A DNA stretch of 64,000 nucleotides from Alphaproteobacteria bacterium. GTDB taxonomy: Bacteria > Pseudomonadota > Alphaproteobacteria > Micropepsales > Micropepsaceae. Of the stretch, positions 24,005 through 31,837 are shown piece by piece. Position numbers and translations under genes: made by a program. Position 1 is the stretch's first letter, and each line of letters begins with the position of its first letter. Where the stretch lies: contig JANXXU010000028.1 in assembly GCA_025350465.1 (NCBI GenBank), positions 1 through 64,000 of the forward strand, written 5' to 3'. A model generated the notes under the pieces. The model searched no databases and was not told the DNA's origin. It saw only the letters and a list, made by a program, of their open reading frames with translations.

Positions 24005-24850
24005 CTAAGAGCCGCGATAGGCGACGCGGTACTCGGGCCTTTCGTGATACCCGAATGTGCGCATCATGCCGCCGGCGAGGTGCCAGAACTGATCTGTCTG
24101 CTTGGGCTTCAGCGGATAGTCTTCCGGGCGGTTCACGTTGTGCGGGCGCGCCAGGAGGCCCGCGACGCGATCGTCCCAAGGCAGTCCCAAAAAGTTAAGA
24201 AGACATTGACGCTCGGTCGCGCGGCCGACGATGTCTTCCAGGCGAACGAGATGTTTGCGCGCCGCGGGCACCGCCTCAAGATCGCGCATGATGACGCGAT
24301 TGATCTCGCACCAGTGATAGACAATGCGCTCGAATTGATCGAAGCGGCGGAATTCTGCCGCGCGAGGATCGTCGCGACGGGGCAACGGCCACCAGTATTT
24401 CTTTTCAGGCGGCGGCGCCGGCAGCGCACCATCGGCATCGTAGAACGCCTGCAGCGCCGTTGTTGAACTATCGTCGTAGCACTCGGCGCCAAGCTTGTGA
24501 AAATACGAGCTCGCGACCTTGCGGCCGTCGCGTACCAGATGCACAAAGCGCGCCGTCGGAAACAGGCGGTTGAGCAGGGGTATCAGCCACGACAGTTTGT
24601 TCGAAGCGTCGCCCCAGAAGGGAGCGTCGGAATAGAGCACGCCCGCTTTGTGCGTTGCGCGCAAAATTTCGGTCGCTTGCTGCGCATTGATGAGACCCAT
24701 TTGAAAACGGACCGCGGCCGGTTGGACGTGTTGCACCATGTATTCGTGGTGCATGTCGACCTGCGGGAAGACGCCGAAGAGACGCTCCATCATGGCGGTG
24801 CCTGAGCGCCCGGAGGACACAATAAAGAAGGGCTGTGTCGCCTCTGTCAT
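24005..24850 (-). CDS. Sulfotransferase family protein
   Basis: This 281-aa protein has the 5'-phosphosulfate-binding loop SSGRSGT (12-18) and the 3'-phosphate-binding segment VRDGRKVASSYFHK (about 109-122), the two signatures of PAPS-dependent sulfotransferases. It would transfer sulfate to a hydroxyl or amine of a sugar or other acceptor. The acceptor is unknown. The start overlaps the stop of the upstream methyltransferase (TGATG at 24848-24852), so the two are coupled. An 80-nt gap separates it from the next gene, which may contain a further promoter. Confidence 0.85.
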   Translation of the reverse strand: MTEATQPFFIVSSGRSGTAMMERLFGVFPQVDMHHEYMVQHVQPAAVRFQMGLINAQQATEILRATHKAGVLYSDAPFWGDASNKLSWLIPLLNRLFPTARFVHLVRDGRKVASSYFHKLGAECYDDSSTTALQAFYDADGALPAPPPEKKYWWPLPRRDDPRAAEFRRFDQFERIVYHWCEINRVIMRDLEAVPAARKHLVRLEDIVGRATERQCLLNFLGLPWDDRVAGLLARPHNVNRPEDYPLKPKQTDQFWHLAGGMMRTFGYHERPEYRVAYRGS

Positions 24851-25806
24851 CAGCGGGCGAATTTCGGTTTGCGGGCAATGACGATGGCCTCACGGCCAAG
24901 GCCTGCGTTCGCCAGGGCACGATAGAACTTGCGGCGCGTGTCGCCCATCCCGGCCTTTTCGAGCGAAAGGTCGAAGCGTTTTCGCCTCGCGTGGCAATCC
25001 TTACCGACCGTGTCGTTGCCGACATAGTTCTCGCCCATGAGCAAGAACAGCTCCATAGGGAAGCTCGTCATCGTGTCGACGATCTCCAGGTCGAGACGGC
25101 CGAGCAGATCTTCGAGCGAGGTGAAGTTCAGGTAGTTCAAGTGATGCGGCGGCACGAGCCACCACGGCTCCTCGCCGTTCCTGCGCACAGCTTGCTGGAA
25201 GCCGTTGTAATCGTTGGGGACGCCGACGCAGACGATGCCGCCTGGTCTCGTCGCGCCGATGGCGAGCTGGAGCAGCGCGATCGGATCGGCCACGTGTTCC
25301 AACATGTTGTTGAGGTGCACGACGTGGGCCGGCTGAACGCAGGCGGCCGTCGTTTCGTCGAACATGACGTTGGCGACGTTAAGACCTAGGCTCTGCGCGT
25401 GCGCCGCGGCTTGTTCGGATGGCTCTATGCCGCGCGCCTGCCAGCCTCGGGCAACCGCCGCGCTCAAGAACCAACCGGGGCCACAGCCGATGTCGAGCAC
25501 GTGCAAGGGCTTGCGTTCGCCAGCCAGCAACTCCTCGAACAGCGTCAGCCTGTCGTTCCACGCCAGTTTCGACCAGTCGGCATCGTCACGCGCGCGGGCC
25601 AAATAATTCGGCTTTTCGTCGCGATAATAGGCCTGACTATAGGCGGCCTTGAGCGCGTCGGGCTTCGGCAGCGGCAAGACGTGGCGGAAGCCGCACGGCT
25701 CGCAGTCGATGATCTTGTAGCCCTTGACCTCGTCCAGCAGGGGGCCGTGATGCTCCCCGTCGCGGACAATTGGCTCCCTCGTCCGAGCCGCCGTCGCTGC
25801 ACGCAT
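24850..25806 (-). CDS. Class I SAM-dependent methyltransferase
   Basis: This 318-aa protein has the SAM motif I sequence VLDIGCGPG (103-111), an acidic motif II area (ARGIEPSEQ) and NMLEHVADP typical of class I methyltransferases found in glycan clusters. A CxxC pair near the N-terminus (Cys35, Cys38) suggests a remnant of a zinc-binding segment. The substrate is unknown, probably a sugar or a lipid-linked glycan. It is the first gene of the long minus-strand glycan run and is divergent from the sialic-acid-synthase-like gene, sharing an 84-nt promoter region. Confidence 0.82.
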   Translation of the reverse strand: MRAATAARTREPIVRDGEHHGPLLDEVKGYKIIDCEPCGFRHVLPLPKPDALKAAYSQAYYRDEKPNYLARARDDADWSKLAWNDRLTLFEELLAGERKPLHVLDIGCGPGWFLSAAVARGWQARGIEPSEQAAAHAQSLGLNVANVMFDETTAACVQPAHVVHLNNMLEHVADPIALLQLAIGATRPGGIVCVGVPNDYNGFQQAVRRNGEEPWWLVPPHHLNYLNFTSLEDLLGRLDLEIVDTMTSFPMELFLLMGENYVGNDTVGKDCHARRKRFDLSLEKAGMGDTRRKFYRALANAGLGREAIVIARKPKFAR

Positions 25807-25852
25807 CGAATCACCCGCTTTCCCCGTTGAGGAATTGGTAAGGGTTTCGGGC

Positions 25853-25867
25853 TTTATATTTGGTTAA
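25853..25867. promoter_or_regulatory. CtrA-like box (TTTA-N7-TTAA) in divergent glycan promoter
   Basis: TTTA (25853-25856), 7 nt, TTAA (25864-25867, inside GGTTAACC). One mismatch from the TTAA-N7-TTAA CtrA consensus. It lies between the divergent methyltransferase gene and the pseI-like gene, 24 nt before the latter's ATG. This AT-rich patch stands out from its GC-rich surroundings. Confidence 0.4.
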
Positions 25868-25890
25868 CCGTTGCGTTGGGGTCGGCGTTC

Positions 25891-26757
25891 ATGGCGTGCT
25901 TGTTCATTGCCGAGGTGTCGAGCAATCACGACCGCGACCTCGACCGGGCGTTCGCGTTCATCGACCGGGCGGCGGAAATCGGCTGCGGCGCGGTCAAATT
26001 CCAGCTGTTCAAGATCGACGAGATGTTCGCGCCTGAGATTTTGGCGCAAAGCGCCAAGCACCGGGCGCGGCGCGAATGGGAACTGCCCGTCTCGTTCCTG
26101 GCGCCGATTGCCGAACAGTGTAAAGCGCGCGGCGTTCAGTTCATCTGCACACCGTTCTATCTCAAGGCGGTCGAAGAGCTTCTACCGCATGTCGCGGCCT
26201 ATAAGATCGCATCTTACGAGTTGATGTGGGACGCGTTGCTCAAAGTCTGCGCCGAGACAGGCAAGCCCATCATCCTGTCCTGCGGCATGGCGACACTCGA
26301 TGAGGTTCGCCACGCAAGCGACGTCTTGCGCCGGCATGGCGCGCGCGATGTCACGTTACTGCATACGATTTCCGCTTATCCGACGCCGGTGGGCGAGGCC
26401 AATCTCGCCGCAATGAAGACCATCGCCGAGGCCACGGGTTATCCGTGCGGCTGGTCGGATCACACGGTTTCGCCGGGCGTGATCCTGCGCGCGGTCGATC
26501 GCTGGCGCGCGCCGATGGTCGAATTCCATCTCGATCTCGATCGCGCAGGTGCCGAATACGCCGCCGGGCATTGCTGGCTGCCGGAAGAAATGGCGCCGGT
26601 GATCGCGATGGTGCGCGACGGCGAGCGTGCCGATGGTGATGGCATTAAACGCGCAAGCCCAAGCGAGCTTCCCGATCGCGATTGGCGCGCCGATCCTGCG
26701 GACGGATTGCGTCCGCTCAAACATATTCGCCGCAATTGGCGGCCCGAGGCGGCGTGA
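25891..26757 (+). CDS. pseI: PseI/NeuB-family nonulosonic acid synthase lacking the SAF domain
   Basis: This 288-aa protein is a NeuB-type TIM barrel: MACLFIAEVSSNHDRDLDRA, GAVKFQLFK, the ICTPFYLKAVE segment, LSCGMATLDE and GWSDHT. These enzymes condense phosphoenolpyruvate with a six-carbon amino-sugar to make sialic, legionaminic or pseudaminic acid. With pseB, pseC, pseF and pseG present, pseudaminic acid is the best guess. Typical members have about 345 residues with a C-terminal SAF (antifreeze-like) domain, which is absent here. ATG 25891 is preferred over an upstream in-frame TTG at 25876. It is followed 4 nt later by the pseF-pseG fusion. Confidence 0.82.
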   Translation: MACLFIAEVSSNHDRDLDRAFAFIDRAAEIGCGAVKFQLFKIDEMFAPEILAQSAKHRARREWELPVSFLAPIAEQCKARGVQFICTPFYLKAVEELLPHVAAYKIASYELMWDALLKVCAETGKPIILSCGMATLDEVRHASDVLRRHGARDVTLLHTISAYPTPVGEANLAAMKTIAEATGYPCGWSDHTVSPGVILRAVDRWRAPMVEFHLDLDRAGAEYAAGHCWLPEEMAPVIAMVRDGERADGDGIKRASPSELPDRDWRADPADGLRPLKHIRRNWRPEAA

Positions 26758-26761
26758 AGCC

Positions 26762-28567
26762 ATGAGCAAGAAACCGCACATCGCCGCCGTCGTTCAGGCG
26801 CGCATGCGCTCGACGCGTCTGCCGGGCAAAGTGCTCAAGGAGATCGTCGGCCGGCCGCTGCTCTGGCATATCCTGCATCGCTTGCAGAAGTCGGAATTGA
26901 TCCAGACGATTTGCGTCGCGACGACGACCGATACCGCCGACGATCCGATCGCGGCGTACGCACAGGCGCAGGGCGCCAAGGTCGTGCGGGGGCCGGAAGA
27001 CGATGTACTGGCGCGCTTCGCGCTCGCCGCGCATTTGCTCGATCCCGATATCATCGTGCGCGTCAACGCCGACGCTCCACTCGTCGATGCGTCGTTCATC
27101 GATCATCTGATCCGCGAGATGATGCGGTCGCAAGCCGATTTTGTGATGCTGAAACCGGGCTTGTCGGCGATTCACGACGGCGCCGACCCGATGTCGCGTT
27201 GGGCGCTCGATAAGCTTGTGCTCATGGCGCACAAAGACCCGGTCGCGCGCGAACATGTCTCGGCGTATTTCAAGCTGCATCCGGATTTCGTGAAAATCGT
27301 GCATATCGACTTGCCGCTGAAATGGCAATTCACCGGCGCGCGTCTTTCGGTCGATACGCCGGCCGACGTCACCTTTATCGAGACGGTCTACGAGCGCCTA
27401 CACGCGCAAGCCGGCGAGGCGACGCTGACCGATCTTGTCGCTCTGTTGAATCGCGAGCCGGCATTGCTCGAGCTCAACGGTCATGTCCATCAGAAGCCGG
27501 TGACGGCGCAAAGCGGCGCAATTGTCGTGCGTTGCGACGGGGGCGGTGTGATCGGGTTGGGTCACGTCAAACGCTGCTTGAGCTTGGCGCGACGTCTGCG
27601 CGACTCTCACGGCTTCGGCGTGCGCTTTGCGATGAGCGCGGACAAGATTGCCACCGCGCCGGTGATGGCCGAAGGCTTTGCCGTAGACTTGAAGCCGCAT
27701 GGCGTCGACGAGTGCGATTGGCTGCTTGGCCTTATCGACAAGCATCACGCGCTTGCCGCCGTGCTCGATGTGCGAACGAATTTATCGGCGACCTCCGTCA
27801 TGCGCTTGCGGGGCGCCGGCGCGATCGTAGGCGTCGTCGATGACGCCACGCCAAGGCGGCTTGCCGCGGACTTCAGTGTTTATCCGCCGGTGCCACAAGT
27901 TTTCGCGCTCAATTGGGAGGGTGCGGAGAGCGAGCCGTTGGTCGGATGGGAATGGGTGATCTTGGGCCAGGATCTCGGCTTTCCGATGCGGCCGGGCACG
28001 GCGCGGCCGCGCGTTCTGGTATCGATGGGCGGCACCGATCCGCTTGGTCTGACACTGCCGGCGGTCGAAGCGATTGCCAGGTTGCCGGCGACTTTCGACG
28101 CGACGGTCGTGCTCGGACCTGGCGCGGCGCCGCATCTGGAAAGCGAAATTGGCAAAGTCGCGCCGCGTTTCGAGATCATACGCGCACCGAACGACTTGCC
28201 GCGATTGATGGCGGAGGCCGATCTGGGCGTCATCAGCTTCGGCGTGACGGCCTATGAACTCGCCGCGCTCGGCGTGCCCGCGCTTTACCTGTGCCTGACG
28301 CCGGATCACGCGTTGTCGGCCGGCGCGTTCGAACGGGCCGGCATGGGCGTATCGCTCGGCGTTGCCGGCGAGGTCAACGACATGATGATCGCCGGCGCCG
28401 TGCAGAGTTTGCTTGGCGATGCCGAACGCCGGCGCGCAATGAGTGCGGCGGGCCGCATGAATCTCGACGGCCGCGGCGCGCAACGCGTGGCCGAGCGCAT
28501 CGCGCGCTTGATCGAAGAGAAGCGCGCGATGCCGGAGAGCGTGCCGCTGCTGCAGGCGGCAAGTTAG
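26762..28567 (+). CDS. pseG: PseF-PseG fusion: CMP-pseudaminate cytidylyltransferase plus UDP-sugar hydrolase
   Basis: This 601-aa two-domain protein joins consecutive steps. Residues 1 to about 245 form an SpsF/PseF-type cytidylyltransferase with the nucleotide signature QARMRSTRLPGK. Residues about 256-590 form a PseG-type GT-B hydrolase with RCDGGGVIGLGHVKRC, VSMGGTDPLG and GVTAYELAALG. PseG releases the diacetamido-altrose from UDP, and PseF activates the finished nonulosonic acid with CMP. The fusion therefore brackets the PseI step encoded just upstream. In most bacteria these are separate proteins. A start upstream at 26627 lies within pseI and is rejected. ATG 26762 has GAGGCGG upstream. 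Confidence 0.88.
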   Translation: MSKKPHIAAVVQARMRSTRLPGKVLKEIVGRPLLWHILHRLQKSELIQTICVATTTDTADDPIAAYAQAQGAKVVRGPEDDVLARFALAAHLLDPDIIVRVNADAPLVDASFIDHLIREMMRSQADFVMLKPGLSAIHDGADPMSRWALDKLVLMAHKDPVAREHVSAYFKLHPDFVKIVHIDLPLKWQFTGARLSVDTPADVTFIETVYERLHAQAGEATLTDLVALLNREPALLELNGHVHQKPVTAQSGAIVVRCDGGGVIGLGHVKRCLSLARRLRDSHGFGVRFAMSADKIATAPVMAEGFAVDLKPHGVDECDWLLGLIDKHHALAAVLDVRTNLSATSVMRLRGAGAIVGVVDDATPRRLAADFSVYPPVPQVFALNWEGAESEPLVGWEWVILGQDLGFPMRPGTARPRVLVSMGGTDPLGLTLPAVEAIARLPATFDATVVLGPGAAPHLESEIGKVAPRFEIIRAPNDLPRLMAEADLGVISFGVTAYELAALGVPALYLCLTPDHALSAGAFERAGMGVSLGVAGEVNDMMIAGAVQSLLGDAERRRAMSAAGRMNLDGRGAQRVAERIARLIEEKRAMPESVPLLQAAS

Positions 28568-28699
28568 CGCCACGGTACCGGCCTCCGGGGCGCAAAGCCA
28601 ACGAGCCGGTCGCAGCGACAGAGGCTGCTGCAATTGCTATGCTGTCCCCGTATTCTCCGTATTCTTGCCGGAACGTGGCTTAGTAACGCCTTGCACCGT

Positions 28700-28921
28700 T
28701 ACCGTCCCCGCCGTGGGGCGGTCGATACGGTCGCAGGCGATAGCCGGAGAACGGATCGGGTGGGGGGAAAGCCGAGAGGATTGAACCACAAAGGGCAGCA
28801 CGCCGCTCTGCCTCTTCGTGATCTTCGTGGTTTAGTCTTTTTTGCGCAGGCCCCCCCACCCGAACCGATTTCGCGCGTTCCGCTCGAAATACAGTTCGAC
28901 CGCCCCACAGCGGGGGCGGTA
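28700..28921. repeat. Nested, near-palindromic 222-bp intergenic element (MITE/REP-like)
   Basis: Outer arms 28700-28725 and 28896-28921 are inverted copies of TACCG-Y-CCCCGC-Y-GTGGGGCGGTCGA, with 24 of 26 matching. Inside them, GGATCGGGTGGGGGG (28753-28767) is inverted as CCCCCCCACCCGAACC (28851-28866). Innermost, TGAACCACAAAG is inverted as CTTCGTGGTTTA. The 395-nt gap between the pseF-pseG fusion and fliP contains no convincing gene, only this element. It could fold into a long hairpin and may also act as a transcriptional barrier. Confidence 0.6.
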
Positions 28922-28962
28922 CCAAATCGAGATGTTGAGGACCGCTTGGGAGCAAACGATGT

Positions 28963-29709
28963 TTAAGTGACGCCGTAGCTCTGCACCAGGCTGCCGGCGA
29001 CGAGGGCCCAGCCGTCGACGAGCACGAAGAAGATCAGCTTGAACGGGAGCGAGATCGTCACGGGCGGCAGCATCATCATGCCCATGGCCATCAGCAGCGA
29101 AGCCACGACCATGTCGATGATCAGGAAGGGGATGAACAGCAGGAAACCAATTTCGAAGGCGCGGCGAAGCTCGCTGATCAAGAAGGCCGGGATCAGAATG
29201 CGCAGCGGCGTCGCCATGGCAATTGCGGGCGGGGCTTGTTTGGCGAGACCGAAAAATAGCGTCAAATCCTTCTCGCGCACTTGCTTCAGCATGAACGTCT
29301 TCAGCGGATCGGTCGTTTTGGTGAAAGCCTCATCCGCTTTGATCTGCTGCGCCATCAACGGCGCGATGCCGTCCGCATAGGATTTTTCGAGCGTCGGCGC
29401 CATGATGAAGGCTGTCAGGAACAGCGCGAGAGAAACGAGCACGCTGTTCGGCGGGCTCTGCTGAATACCGATCGCCGTGCGCAGCAGCGAGAGCACGACG
29501 ACGATGCGCACGAAACTCGTCACCATAATCAGGATCGACGGCGCGACGCTCAAGACCGTGATCAACGCCACGATCTGAACGAGGCGATCGGTCAAGGCGC
29601 CGCCCTGACCCAGATCGATATTCATTTGCTGCGCGGCCGCCGGCTCGGCGGCGGCAACCAACGCCACTAAGGCAAAACCGAGGGACGCAACCAAACGTTT
29701 CGTTGTCAC
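28963..29709 (-). CDS. fliP: FliP, flagellar type III export gate protein
   Basis: This 248-aa protein has a cleavable signal peptide (MTTKRLVASLGFALVALVAA...) and four transmembrane segments. The conserved SFVRIVVVLSLLRTAIG and LLIFIPFLIIDMVVAS-like regions are characteristic of FliP. FliP forms the pentameric core of the export gate with FliQ and FliR, both encoded divergently nearby. Its start overlaps the fliO stop by 4 nt. Length is normal for the family (about 245 aa). Confidence 0.96.
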   Translation of the reverse strand: MTTKRLVASLGFALVALVAAAEPAAAQQMNIDLGQGGALTDRLVQIVALITVLSVAPSILIMVTSFVRIVVVLSLLRTAIGIQQSPPNSVLVSLALFLTAFIMAPTLEKSYADGIAPLMAQQIKADEAFTKTTDPLKTFMLKQVREKDLTLFFGLAKQAPPAIAMATPLRILIPAFLISELRRAFEIGFLLFIPFLIIDMVVASLLMAMGMMMLPPVTISLPFKLIFFVLVDGWALVAGSLVQSYGVT

Positions 29710-30035
29710 AGTCGCGGCTCCGGTCGGATTGTCAGAAAGGTCGTGCCGGGAATCGGGTCGGTCGAGATGTCGGGCACTTTGACGGCGCGCTCGATCACCG
29801 TTTCGCCTTGCACGCCCAACAGCAACAAATGTTCGACATTGTCGCGGCGAACGATCATGACGCGACGGCGCGGATCGAGCGTCAAAACTTCAACGATCGT
29901 CAAGCGACGCTCCGCCCTGTTGCGGTTGCCCGGCGTCATGAAGCCGAACGCACGCAAAGCAAATGCCGCCGCACCGATCAGTGCGAGCACGAAAATCAAC
30001 GCTGCTGCGAAACGCAAATACTCAGTGGGATCCAT
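29706..30035 (-). CDS. fliO: FliO, flagellar export assembly protein
   Basis: This 109-aa protein has one N-terminal transmembrane helix (FAAALIFVLALIGAAAFALRA) and a small basic cytoplasmic domain with RRLTIVEVLTLDPRRRVMIVRRD. This arrangement is standard for FliO, which helps FliP assemble into the export gate. It overlaps fliP by 4 nt. The gene is divergent from flgB across a 299-nt region carrying CtrA-like boxes and a palindrome. Confidence 0.9.
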   Translation of the reverse strand: MDPTEYLRFAAALIFVLALIGAAAFALRAFGFMTPGNRNRAERRLTIVEVLTLDPRRRVMIVRRDNVEHLLLLGVQGETVIERAVKVPDISTDPIPGTTFLTIRPEPRL

Positions 30036-30082
30036 CGCATCCTCGCGAACGGGCGATAAACGGGAACATGGGGCAGGTAACC

Positions 30083-30097
30083 TTAAGTCCAGCTAAA
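30083..30097. promoter_or_regulatory. CtrA-like box near fliO
   Basis: TTAA (30083-30086), 7 nt, TAAA (30094-30097), one mismatch from TTAA-N7-TTAA. It lies 48 nt upstream of the fliO start. Confidence 0.45.
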
Positions 30098-30101
30098 TGG
30101 C

Positions 30102-30118
30102 GCGGCAAATTCTGCCGC
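30102..30118. promoter_or_regulatory. GCGGCA-N5-TGCCGC palindrome, FlbD/ftr-like candidate
   Basis: A 6-bp perfect inverted repeat with a 5-nt spacer in the fliO/flgB divergent region. It has the same core and spacing as the site upstream of flagellin copy 1 (10230-10244). In Caulobacter, FlbD represses early promoters from such positions. That parallel is inference. Confidence 0.45.
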
Positions 30119-30250
30119 CCCAACGGCTTCCGGAAGTGAACGAGGCGTATACGGAGAATGAACGCAAAGTTACGGCAGGCGGAATTGCTGCATTGGCGCG
30201 GCCGACGTTTGAACAAAACCTTACGCCGCTGCGAAAAATTTGTCGCGTTT

Positions 30251-30265
30251 TTAAAGCGATTTTAA
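30251..30265. promoter_or_regulatory. Perfect CtrA-type box (TTAA-N7-TTAA) upstream of flgB
   Basis: TTAA (30251-30254), 7 nt, TTAA (30262-30265), 70 nt before the flgB ATG. A further TTAAC half-site is at 30318-30322. CtrA activates early flagellar operons through such boxes in alphaproteobacteria, and its controlling kinase CckA is encoded at the end of this same gene run. Confidence 0.65.
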
Positions 30266-30334
30266 GCGTCCCGGGAAAAAACTGCCGTGTGATCAAGCGC
30301 AACTTCGCGCGCTGACCTTAACACGGCAACGCAG

Positions 30335-30742
30335 ATGATCTTCGACGGCATCGACATTCTCTCCTCGCTCAAGACCAAACTCAGCTGGCTCAGCGATCGC
30401 CAAACGATCCTGTCCCGTAACATCGCGAACGCATCGACGCCGGGGTACGTGCCGCAGGATCTGACGACGCCGAATTTCTCGGCGGCGCTGGCCGAAGCGT
30501 CGCGCGGCGGATTCTTTGCAACGACCAATCCAAGGCACATGCGCGCGCGCACGGTCGCGGACGGGGCGGCGCGCGTCGTCGACAAACCGGATTCGCAATC
30601 CTCGCCCGACGGCAACCGCGTCGCTGTCGAGGAGCAAATGATGAAGGTCGCCGAAACGCAGATGGAATATGCGGAGGCGACCGGTCTCTACAAAAAAGTT
30701 TTCTCGCTGTGGCGCACCGCTCTCGGCGTGTCGCAAGCCTGA
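30335..30742 (+). CDS. flgB: FlgB, proximal rod protein
   Basis: This 135-aa protein has the rod-protein N-terminal motif RQTILSRNIANASTPGYVPQD and a C-terminal helix VEEQMMKVAETQMEYAEATGLY. FlgB forms the proximal rod of the flagellar basal body in the periplasm and is exported by the type III apparatus. It is the first gene of the operon flgB-flgC-fliE-fliQ-fliR-flhB. Promoter elements are the CtrA-like box at 30251 and neighbouring half-sites. Confidence 0.95.
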   Translation: MIFDGIDILSSLKTKLSWLSDRQTILSRNIANASTPGYVPQDLTTPNFSAALAEASRGGFFATTNPRHMRARTVADGAARVVDKPDSQSSPDGNRVAVEEQMMKVAETQMEYAEATGLYKKVFSLWRTALGVSQA

Positions 30743-30763
30743 ATCAAACAAGGGGTAAAGCTC

Positions 30764-31174
30764 ATGGAAATGTTGAAGTCGATGTTGGTGGCGGCGTCCG
30801 GCATGCGGGCGCAAGCCGAGCGCATGCGCGTCATCGCTGAAAACCTGGCGAACGCATCGTCGACAGCCGAGACCAAAGACCAAGATCCCTATCGCCGGCA
30901 GGTGCCGGTGTTTTCGACGGAGCTCGATCGTGCGTCGGGCGTCGAGACGGTGAAAGTCTCCGGCATCGTCTCCGACACGACGCCGTTCCACGAGGAATTC
31001 ATGCCGGGCCATCCGGCCGCGGACGCACGCGGTTATGTCAGAATGCCGAACGTCAATTCGCTCGTCGAAATGATGGACATGCGCGAGGCGCAGCGCGCCT
31101 ATGAAGCGAATTTAAGCGTGATCGACAATTCGCGCGCAATGATGGCGCGCACGATCGACCTTCTGAAACGTTGA
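30764..31174 (+). CDS. flgC: FlgC, proximal rod protein
   Basis: This 136-aa protein has MLVAASGMRAQAERMRVIAENLANASS at the N-terminus (the rod/hook motif) and VNSLVEMMDMREAQRAYEANL at the C-terminus, both hallmarks of FlgC. It assembles in the rod next to FlgB. The gene lies 21 nt after flgB and 21 nt before fliE, with an AAGGGG ribosome site. Confidence 0.96.
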   Translation: MEMLKSMLVAASGMRAQAERMRVIAENLANASSTAETKDQDPYRRQVPVFSTELDRASGVETVKVSGIVSDTTPFHEEFMPGHPAADARGYVRMPNVNSLVEMMDMREAQRAYEANLSVIDNSRAMMARTIDLLKR

Positions 31175-31195
31175 TCGTCGCCAAGGATCTAAACG

Positions 31196-31516
31196 ATGGC
31201 CATGCCTGTACCGTCCGCCGCGATCAGCGCCTATATGCAAGCCGCGAAAATGGGCGCGACGTCTGAAGCGGCGGGCGCGAATGCGGTTGCGATCCCCGGA
31301 TCGAGTTTCGGCGACATGCTGTCCGGCGTGCTGAGCGACGCATCGAATGCGGGGCGCGCGGCGGAACTGAAGGCGAGCGGCGCCATTCAAGGCAAGGGCG
31401 ATCTCGTCGACGTGGTCACGGCCGTGCAGGCGGCGGAAGTCTCGCTCGAAACCGTGGTCGCCATCCGGGATAAAGTGATCGCCGCCTATCAAGACATCAT
31501 GCGTATGCCGATCTGA
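31196..31516 (+). CDS. fliE: FliE, MS ring-rod junction protein
   Basis: This 106-aa protein has a variable Ala/Gly-rich N-terminus and a C-terminal region GDLVDVVTAVQAAEVSLETVVAIRDKVIAAYQDIMRM, which is diagnostic of FliE. The protein links the MS ring to the rod. ATG 31196 follows AAGGA. A second Met two codons later is also possible. Confidence 0.93.
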   Translation: MAMPVPSAAISAYMQAAKMGATSEAAGANAVAIPGSSFGDMLSGVLSDASNAGRAAELKASGAIQGKGDLVDVVTAVQAAEVSLETVVAIRDKVIAAYQDIMRMPI

Positions 31517-31555
31517 GCGCATTTGCGCTCGCCAATCCAATCGAGGTTGAAAAGT

Positions 31556-31819
31556 ATGAACGGCGGGGAAGCACTGGATCTCGCGCGCGAGGCGATGTGG
31601 GTTCTGGTCACGATGGCGGCACCGGCAATGCTCGTCGGCCTGACGGTCGGCGTCGTCATCGGCATCCTGCAAGCGCTGACGCAAATTCAGGAAACGACTC
31701 TCGTTTTCGTGCCGAAGATCCTCGCCGTGTTCGCCGCACTGATCTTGTTCATGCCCTTTATGGCCGCTTCGATGTCCGGATTGATGACCATCATCGTGCA
31801 GAAGATCATTTCTCAGTAA
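31556..31819 (+). CDS. fliQ: FliQ, flagellar export gate protein
   Basis: This 87-aa protein has two transmembrane helices and contains AAPAMLVGLTVGVVIGILQALTQIQE, the family core. FliQ is part of the FliP/FliQ/FliR export gate in the inner membrane. ATG 31556 gives the standard N-terminus MNGGEALDLAREAMWV. The slightly longer open frame from 31523 is not supported. Confidence 0.95.
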   Translation: MNGGEALDLAREAMWVLVTMAAPAMLVGLTVGVVIGILQALTQIQETTLVFVPKILAVFAALILFMPFMAASMSGLMTIIVQKIISQ

Positions 31820-31837
31820 ACCGGACCGGGGCGTATC

